From positions 1 to 6,543 of the forward strand of contig WFTU01000092.1 in assembly GCA_015485375.1 (NCBI GenBank): a stretch of 6,543 bases of DNA, read 5' to 3'. Every line of letters begins with the position of its first letter. The first letter of the stretch is position 1. This DNA comes from Paracoccaceae bacterium. Lineage in GTDB: Bacteria; Pseudomonadota; Alphaproteobacteria; Rhodobacterales; Rhodobacteraceae. A program made the position numbers and the translations under genes. Positions 1 through 3,629 of the stretch are shown here, one piece after another. The notes beneath the pieces are model-generated. The model saw only the letters and a list, made by a program, of their open reading frames with translations, had not been told where the DNA came from and made no database searches.

Positions 1-290
1 ACCAAAGGGTTCCCAACGCGCCGGTTTACGATTTTCTCAACAAAGGCGCGGAAACCTCCACTGTGGCGGCAAAAATTGCGCTGAAACATGACGTACCACT
101 GATTCCGGTGTATGGCACCCGCCGGGCGGACAGCCTCGACGTTGATATAGCCTTCGAGGCGCCCATTCCGCCTTCGGACGCCGACACCATGACTCAGGCG
201 ATCAATGACAGCCTCTCGGCGCGGGTTCGGGAAAACCGGGAACAGTGGTTCTGGCTGCACCGACGCTGGGGTATTCTGGATCAGGAATAG
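1..290 (+). CDS. LpxL/HtrB-family lysophospholipid acyltransferase (C-terminal part, 5' end outside window)
   Basis: The last 95 or so codons are present, read in frame from base 3 to a TAG at 288-290. The visible part resembles the C-terminal third of the LpxL/HtrB lipid A acyltransferase superfamily. It has a K/R-x-A-x-T-type segment followed by an alanine-rich helix (TVAAKIAL), the strand PLIPVYGTRR that corresponds to the family's 'aPlvPv..~R' strand, a PIPPSD segment, and the typical ending VRENREQWFWLHRRW. Family members transfer an acyl chain from acyl-ACP or acyl-CoA to a lipid A precursor, or to a related lysolipid, at the inner face of the cytoplasmic membrane. The catalytic HX4D/E motif and the N-terminal membrane anchor would lie upstream of the window, so activity cannot be judged and lpxL cannot be told from a paralogue. 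Its 3' end overlaps the convergent matB by 10 bp. Confidence 0.82.
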   Translation, partial: QRVPNAPVYDFLNKGAETSTVAAKIALKHDVPLIPVYGTRRADSLDVDIAFEAPIPPSDADTMTQAINDSLSARVRENREQWFWLHRRWGILDQE

Positions 291-1771
291 AGTTCCCGCA
301 GAATATTTTTCTGAACCTTGCCCATGGTGTTCCGCGGTAATTCGTCAATAAATTCAATACGACGCGGGCATTTGAATTTGGCGAGCTGCTGTTCGGCCGA
401 TCTCCGGATAGCCTCAGGTCCCAGGGTCGGATTAGAACGCACAACCACCGCCACGACCTGCTCGCCGAAGTCGGCATCCGGTACGCCGATCACGGCGGAT
501 TCTTTAACGCCATCTGTATCATCGATCACGGCCTCCACCTCTTTCGGATAGACGTTCAGCCCGCCGGAAATAATCAGGTCTTTGGAGCGCCCGACGATGG
601 TGATGTATCCGTCGGGGTCGCGCATCCCGAGGTCTCCGGTGATGAACCAGCCGTCAGGCCGCAGCTCCTCGGCGGTTTTTTCGGGCATGCGCCAATAGCC
701 GGAAAAAACGTTGTCGCCGCGCACCTCGATTATACCTATTTCACCATCAGGCAGTTCCCGCCCGCTGTCTCCGACAATTTTCAACTCCACACCGGGTAGT
801 GGAAACCCGACCGTTCCGGGCCGGCGCTCGCCCTCGTAGGGGTTTGAGGTATTCATGTTGGTCTCGGTCATGCCATATCGTTCCAGAATGGTATGGCCGG
901 TGCGCGCCTGCCAGCGGGCGTGGGTTTCGCTCAACAAAGGGGCCGAGCCGCTGATGAACAGGCGCATGTTGGCTGTCAGCGCCGGTGTCAATGCCTCCTT
1001 GTCCAGAAGGCGGGTGTAGAAGGTCGGAACGCCCATCAGGGTCGTGGCGCGCGGCATGGCCTCCAGAATGGCGTCAGAATCGAAGGCCGGTTGGAAAATC
1101 ATGGACGCCCCAGCCATCAGAGCGACATTGGTGGCCACAAACAAACCGTGGGTGTGGAAAATCGGCAAGGCGTGAATCAGCACATCTTCGGGCGTGAAGC
1201 GCCATACGTCTACCAGCGTGCCGGAATTCGACGCCAGAGCGCGATGGGTGAGCATTGCCCCCTTTGAACGGCCGGTGGTGCCGGAGGTATAAAGGATCGC
1301 GGCCAGATCTTCGGCAGTGCGGGGAACCGGTGTGAAGCGCCCCTGCCCCGCAGCCAGATCAAGAAGGCTTCCGCTACCGTCAGCGCCGAGGGCCACGACT
1401 TCGGGCACATCGCGCGCAGCATCCGCCAGTTCGCCAACGCGATCCGGGGCCGCTACAAAAACCTGCGGTTCCGCATCGCCAAGGAAATAGGCAACCTCGG
1501 AGGCGGTGTAGGCCGGATTGAGCGGCAGGAAGATTCCGCCTGCCATGACCGTGCCGACATATAACTCCAGCGCTTCGATGGATTTGCCAACCTGCACCGC
1601 CACCCGATCGCCCGGTCGAACGCCGAGAGAGTGCAACGCCGCGCCGAGTTTTTCGGCATTCGCGAAAAACTCGGCAAAGCTGCGACCGTTCGGCCCGTGG
1701 ATGAACGCCTCCGCCTCGCGCCCTGCACAGCCTTGTTGCAGTCGGGCAAGGAGGAAGTTGTTCTCGTCCAT
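281..1771 (-). CDS. matB: Malonyl-CoA synthetase (malonate--CoA ligase)
   Basis: This 496-residue enzyme of the ANL (acyl-CoA synthetase) superfamily forms malonyl-CoA from malonate, CoA and ATP in the cytoplasm, giving AMP and PPi. The full ANL motif set is present. It has the P-loop YTSGTTGRSKG at residues 161-171, the HALPIFHTHGLF core at 200-211, ERYGMTETNMNTSNPY at 297-312, the adenine/ribose-binding ITGDLG at 377-382, the hinge GRSKD at 394-398 and the A10 motif PRNTMGK with catalytic Lys485. The stretches DVLIHALPIFHTHGLFVATN, LMGVPTFYTRLL and ERYGMTETNMNTSNP closely match Rhodopseudomonas palustris MatB as I remember it. The arginine in ERYGMTET is the expected contact for the second carboxylate, which favours malonate over monocarboxylic acids. 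Length is normal for the family. The start lies 2 nt after the upstream gene's TGA, so the two are probably translationally linked. No malonyl-CoA decarboxylase (matA) adjoins it here. The stop overlaps the convergent acyltransferase gene. Confidence 0.93.
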   Translation of the reverse strand: MDENNFLLARLQQGCAGREAEAFIHGPNGRSFAEFFANAEKLGAALHSLGVRPGDRVAVQVGKSIEALELYVGTVMAGGIFLPLNPAYTASEVAYFLGDAEPQVFVAAPDRVGELADAARDVPEVVALGADGSGSLLDLAAGQGRFTPVPRTAEDLAAILYTSGTTGRSKGAMLTHRALASNSGTLVDVWRFTPEDVLIHALPIFHTHGLFVATNVALMAGASMIFQPAFDSDAILEAMPRATTLMGVPTFYTRLLDKEALTPALTANMRLFISGSAPLLSETHARWQARTGHTILERYGMTETNMNTSNPYEGERRPGTVGFPLPGVELKIVGDSGRELPDGEIGIIEVRGDNVFSGYWRMPEKTAEELRPDGWFITGDLGMRDPDGYITIVGRSKDLIISGGLNVYPKEVEAVIDDTDGVKESAVIGVPDADFGEQVVAVVVRSNPTLGPEAIRRSAEQQLAKFKCPRRIEFIDELPRNTMGKVQKNILRELYS

Positions 1772-1773
1772 GA

Positions 1774-2007
1774 TCAGCTTTCCGTGTTGCTCTCTTTACC
1801 GGAATAATAGGCATATATCTTGGCAAACAAAAGCAGCCACGGGGCGCCGTGCAAAAAAAGATCGAAAATGTCGATCGGTTTGGTCAACGTGCCGGTAAAC
1901 AGCATGTTGAGCTTTTCCCAGATATGGGGCGGCATAAACGGGGCAAGGCCCAGAAACAGCGCCATCAGGATCGCCGTATGGAACGGGATGTTGTTCAGGA
2001 ATTTCAT
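1774..2007 (-). CDS. Small two-helix inner-membrane protein, first gene of the matB unit
   Basis: This 77-residue protein has two hydrophobic segments, at about residues 9-25 (TAILMALFLGLAPFM) and 47-67 (IFDLFLHGAPWLLLFAKIYAY). They are joined by a polar loop HIWEKLNMLFTGTLTKPID, and the tail is charged (SGKESNTES). The pattern 'WEKL.MLF.GTL..PIDIFDL.LHG.PWLLL..K' resembles short proteobacterial proteins that databases often label 'RND transporter'. At this length it cannot be an RND pump, so I treat that label as a misnomer. Function is unknown. The ATG at 2007-2005 is backed by a GAGGTG Shine-Dalgarno sequence with a short spacer. The stop is 2 nt before the matB start, so the two genes should be co-transcribed. 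A role in malonate handling is possible, but only guilt by association supports it. Confidence 0.8.
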   Translation of the reverse strand: MKFLNNIPFHTAILMALFLGLAPFMPPHIWEKLNMLFTGTLTKPIDIFDLFLHGAPWLLLFAKIYAYYSGKESNTES

Positions 2008-2011
2008 GTAT

Positions 2012-2017
2012 CACCTC
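2012..2017 (-). promoter_or_regulatory. Shine-Dalgarno of the small membrane protein
   Basis: GAGGTG on the minus strand ends 4 nt before the ATG at 2007. It fixes this start and argues against the longer overlapping minus-strand frames in this region. Confidence 0.6.
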
Positions 2018-2035
2018 GAAATTTGCGTTGGTGAT

Positions 2036-2064
2036 GTTATGGTTACTGTGCGGACGGGCTTCAA
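2036..2064 (-). promoter_or_regulatory. Putative sigma-70-type promoter of the membrane protein-matB unit
   Basis: On the minus strand a -35-like TTGAAG (2064-2059) and a -10-like CATAAC (2041-2036) are separated by exactly 17 nt. Each box matches the consensus at 4 of 6 positions. Transcription would begin near 2029, giving a leader of roughly 22 nt to the start at 2007 that includes the Shine-Dalgarno sequence. Position and spacing are good, but the boxes are only partial matches. Confidence 0.45.
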
Positions 2065-2095
2065 TGGCGCGGACGCGGGCCAAATTGGCGCAGGT

Positions 2096-2113
2096 CCGGC
2101 AAATCCCTGCCGG
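2096..2113. repeat. Short inverted repeat in the divergent intergenic region
   Basis: CCGGCA (2096-2101) and TGCCGG (2108-2113) form a perfect 6-bp dyad with a 6-nt centre. It lies about 30 bp upstream of the proposed matB-unit -35 box and about 75 bp upstream of the divergent exported-protein start. It could be an operator for a dimeric regulator, or chance in GC-rich DNA. No T-run follows it, so it is not a terminator. Confidence 0.35.
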
Positions 2114-2177
2114 TTCGGGCGCTCCTCTCTATCTTTTCGCCCGCCAAACGCATATATGCATGGTAACTATGGATCGC

Positions 2178-2182
2178 AGGAG
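2178..2182 (+). promoter_or_regulatory. Shine-Dalgarno of the exported small protein (decides the start)
   Basis: AGGAG sits 6 nt before the ATG at 2189. The same frame stays open upstream to about 1820, but this site together with the signal peptide that begins here identifies 2189 as the real start. Confidence 0.65.
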
Positions 2183-2188
2183 ATTTTC

Positions 2189-2464
2189 ATGAGTATTCTA
2201 CGCACAATCGCCACCGGCGCCATTATTGCGACAACCGCGCTTCCGGCTTTGGCCCAGAGCGATCAGGAAACCGAGTATCGCAACGCTGTCAGCCTGTTCA
2301 TCACCTTGCAGGGTTATGCGTGCGGCAGTGTTCTGACTGTCGAGCAACGTGAAGAACCGAATGCCTTTAATGTGACCTGTGCGCTGAATGCCGATGGTAG
2401 CGGCGAAGAAGTCACCTATTTCTTCCAGCTAGAAGGTGGTGGCGCGGTTGTAAAGCCGCTGTAG
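2189..2464 (+). CDS. Small exported (periplasmic) protein of unknown function
   Basis: This 91-residue protein starts with a classic Sec signal peptide: MSILRT, a hydrophobic core ATGAIIATTALPA, and a probable signal peptidase I site ALA|QS after residue 22. The mature part has about 69 residues and a net acidic character (SDQETEY, EQREEP, DGSGEE). Its two cysteines, Cys45 (GYACGS) and Cys64 (VTCAL), are well placed for a disulfide in the periplasm. The order helix (YRNAVSLFITLQGYAC), then strands VLTVEQ, FNVTCAL, VTYFFQLEG and AVVKPL, suggests a small alpha-plus-beta fold. There is no lipobox, so it is not a lipoprotein. I do not recognise a named family. It runs divergently from the matB unit, and the FliM-like gene follows after 66 nt on the same strand, so co-transcription with that gene is possible but not shown. 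Confidence 0.82.
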   Translation: MSILRTIATGAIIATTALPALAQSDQETEYRNAVSLFITLQGYACGSVLTVEQREEPNAFNVTCALNADGSGEEVTYFFQLEGGGAVVKPL

Positions 2465-2466
2465 CG

Positions 2467-2481
2467 TTAATCCTTCACTAA
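2467..2481 (+). promoter_or_regulatory. CtrA-like box upstream of the FliM-like gene
   Basis: TTAA-TCCTTCA-CTAA matches the alphaproteobacterial CtrA full site TTAA-N7-TTAA with one mismatch. It begins 3 nt after the stop of the exported-protein gene and ends 49 nt before the FliM-like ATG. CtrA controls flagellar and motility genes in many Rhodobacterales, which fits the gene downstream. The call rests on the motif alone. Confidence 0.35.
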
Positions 2482-2515
2482 CCTATGTTTGCCATATCTT
2501 CCTACGAGAACTCGC

Positions 2516-2523
2516 AGGAAGGA
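2516..2523 (+). promoter_or_regulatory. Shine-Dalgarno that sets the FliM-like start
   Basis: AGGAAGGA lies 7 nt before the ATG at 2531. A longer in-frame start, a TTG at 2489, has no comparable site and would add 14 residues (ending RTRRKDLT) unlike a conserved N-terminus, so 2531 is preferred. Confidence 0.65.
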
Positions 2524-2530
2524 TTTGACG

Positions 2531-3466
2531 ATGTCGGCGCATGTTTCCCTGCTCGGGAAAAAAATCGAACATTCGGCCTTGCGTTCGGCGCAGGCCTCGC
2601 TGGATACCTCCGTATTGGAGTGTATGCGCAGTGCATTGAAAAAAACCTTTCTGGAACAGCTGGGACTGGAGGTGGACGTCAGGGTTTCCCAAAGTCTTGT
2701 CCTCGGAACCGATGCCGCGGTCAAACGTATGGAAAGCGCGTTGTTCGGCTATCTGGACTTGCCGGAAGGCAAGGCGCTTGCGGGTTTTTCAGGTCGGTTG
2801 CTCGATACTTTGGCAACGGCATATACCTCGGCAGTGCCTACCGGAAATCCGCCTGCAAATCGCGCGAGAACCCGCACCGATGCAGCCCTGGCGGCGCTAT
2901 TTGTCGAGACATTCCTGTCGGAATCATTCACCGCCAACTATCGGGAAACGCCACCCGCTGAACACCGGAAGATGACCGGATTCGGATGCGAGAAGGCCCC
3001 GCTTGCCTATGTGGTTACGGAACGGAAATACGTGTATCTCGCGCTTGATGTTTCCTCGGCCACCCTCGGCTCGCTAGGGACGCTGGAGTTGGCGCTTCCA
3101 CGGGGGTGTATCGCCTCGGTCACCGATGCCGGAACGGAGGAAAGGGATGTTGCAGAACATTGGGAAAACGCCTGGCGGGCGATCGTCGAGACAACAACGC
3201 TTTGTCCGGAAGCGGTTCTGGATCGTGTCTCCTTGCCTATTTCCGAAATTCTGACATTCAGGAAAGGAAAAACATTGGCACTCCACGGGGCCACGCTCGG
3301 ACAGATTGCGCTGGAAACTTCCGTCGGGCAAAAAAAATACCTGCTGTCACGCGGGCGATTGGGTAGCCTGAAAAACTTCAAGGCATTCAAGGTCGACCAC
3401 CTTGCCGCTCCGAAACCCGAGCGCTCCCGCCCGATGGAAGGGGCGAGCGTTGTTGACAAACCGTAG
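2531..3466 (+). CDS. FliM/FliN (SpoA)-domain protein, FliM-like orphan
   Basis: This 311-residue protein has a C-terminal SpoA (FliM/FliN C-ring) domain at about residues 224-292. It reads as CPEAVLDRVSLPISEILTF, then K-TLALHGATLGQIALE, then GQKKYLLSRGRLGSLKNFKAFKV. This matches the family order: 'lpv.v.lg...l.l.el..L..G..i.l', then a strand, then 'g.lG....k.Avki'. The preceding 220 residues look like a diverged FliM middle domain, with an ARTRTDAALAALFVETFL helix at 112-129 and AYVVTERKYVYLALDVS beta-strands. I do not see the short N-terminal CheY-P-binding segment of typical FliM, nor a clear GGxG FliG-contact loop. Canonical FliM forms the flagellar C-ring switch with FliG and FliN. Here no flagellar gene is adjacent, so this may be a secondary C-ring component, a motor-associated regulator, or a SpoA protein for another apparatus. 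The family call is firm and the role is not. The tail after residue 292 is basic, proline-rich and probably disordered. Confidence 0.8.
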   Translation: MSAHVSLLGKKIEHSALRSAQASLDTSVLECMRSALKKTFLEQLGLEVDVRVSQSLVLGTDAAVKRMESALFGYLDLPEGKALAGFSGRLLDTLATAYTSAVPTGNPPANRARTRTDAALAALFVETFLSESFTANYRETPPAEHRKMTGFGCEKAPLAYVVTERKYVYLALDVSSATLGSLGTLELALPRGCIASVTDAGTEERDVAEHWENAWRAIVETTTLCPEAVLDRVSLPISEILTFRKGKTLALHGATLGQIALETSVGQKKYLLSRGRLGSLKNFKAFKVDHLAAPKPERSRPMEGASVVDKP

Positions 3467-3547
3467 AGTGCGTTGCTGCTGCGCGCCCCGGACATCCGTT
3501 GGTGCCGACTGGCTGATCGTCTTGGTGAGAATATCCGCCCCGCACCC

Positions 3548-3578
3548 CTAACGCTCGGGAAAACTTGACCTGCGTTAG
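3548..3578. repeat. Inverted repeat in the convergent intergenic region
   Basis: CTAACGC (3548-3554) and GCGTTAG (3572-3578) are perfect 7-bp arms around a 17-nt loop, 82 bp past the FliM-like stop. The right arm shares bases with the next hairpin (3577-3591), so the two structures would compete. Significance is unknown. Confidence 0.35.
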
Positions 3579-3599
3579 CGAATGTATCGCTTTATCTTC
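3577..3599 (+). terminator. Weak candidate terminator after the FliM-like gene
   Basis: AGCGA (3577-3581) and TCGCT (3587-3591) form a 5-bp stem with a 5-nt loop, followed by the pyrimidine-rich TTATCTTC. The stem is short and the T-run interrupted, so at best it is a weak intrinsic terminator. It is the best candidate between the two convergent genes. Confidence 0.25.
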
Positions 3600-3603
3600 C
3601 AAC

Positions 3604-3629
3604 GTTTCATTCCTTGTGCGGGGTGAAAC
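3604..3629 (-). repeat. Inverted repeat directly after the dnaE2 stop
   Basis: GTTTCA (3604-3609) and TGAAAC (3624-3629) are perfect 6-bp arms around a 14-nt loop, touching the dnaE2 stop codon (3632-3630). It could form a 3'-end hairpin on the dnaE2 transcript. No T-run follows on the minus strand, so it is not a canonical intrinsic terminator. Confidence 0.3.

Noticed and set aside
893..1267. Plus-strand frame opposite matB
   Set aside because: matB covers this stretch with intact catalytic motifs, and the antisense translation resembles nothing.
1774..2007. RND efflux transporter annotation for the small membrane protein
   Set aside because: RND pumps have about 1000 residues and 12 membrane helices. 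This protein has 77 residues and two.
2150..2159. GCATATATGC palindrome upstream of the exported-protein gene
   Set aside because: A perfect 10-bp palindrome, but short and AT-alternating, with no second copy seen and no properly spaced -35. Not enough to call an operator or promoter.
1820..2188. Upstream extension of the exported-protein frame
   Set aside because: It overlaps the convincing minus-strand membrane-protein gene and lacks a ribosome site. The signal peptide and AGGAG place the true start at 2189.
3565..3595. TTGACC followed by TTTATC as a plus-strand promoter
   Set aside because: At the optimal 17-nt spacing the -10 position reads CGCTTT, and it would fire antisense into dnaE2. 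Likely chance.
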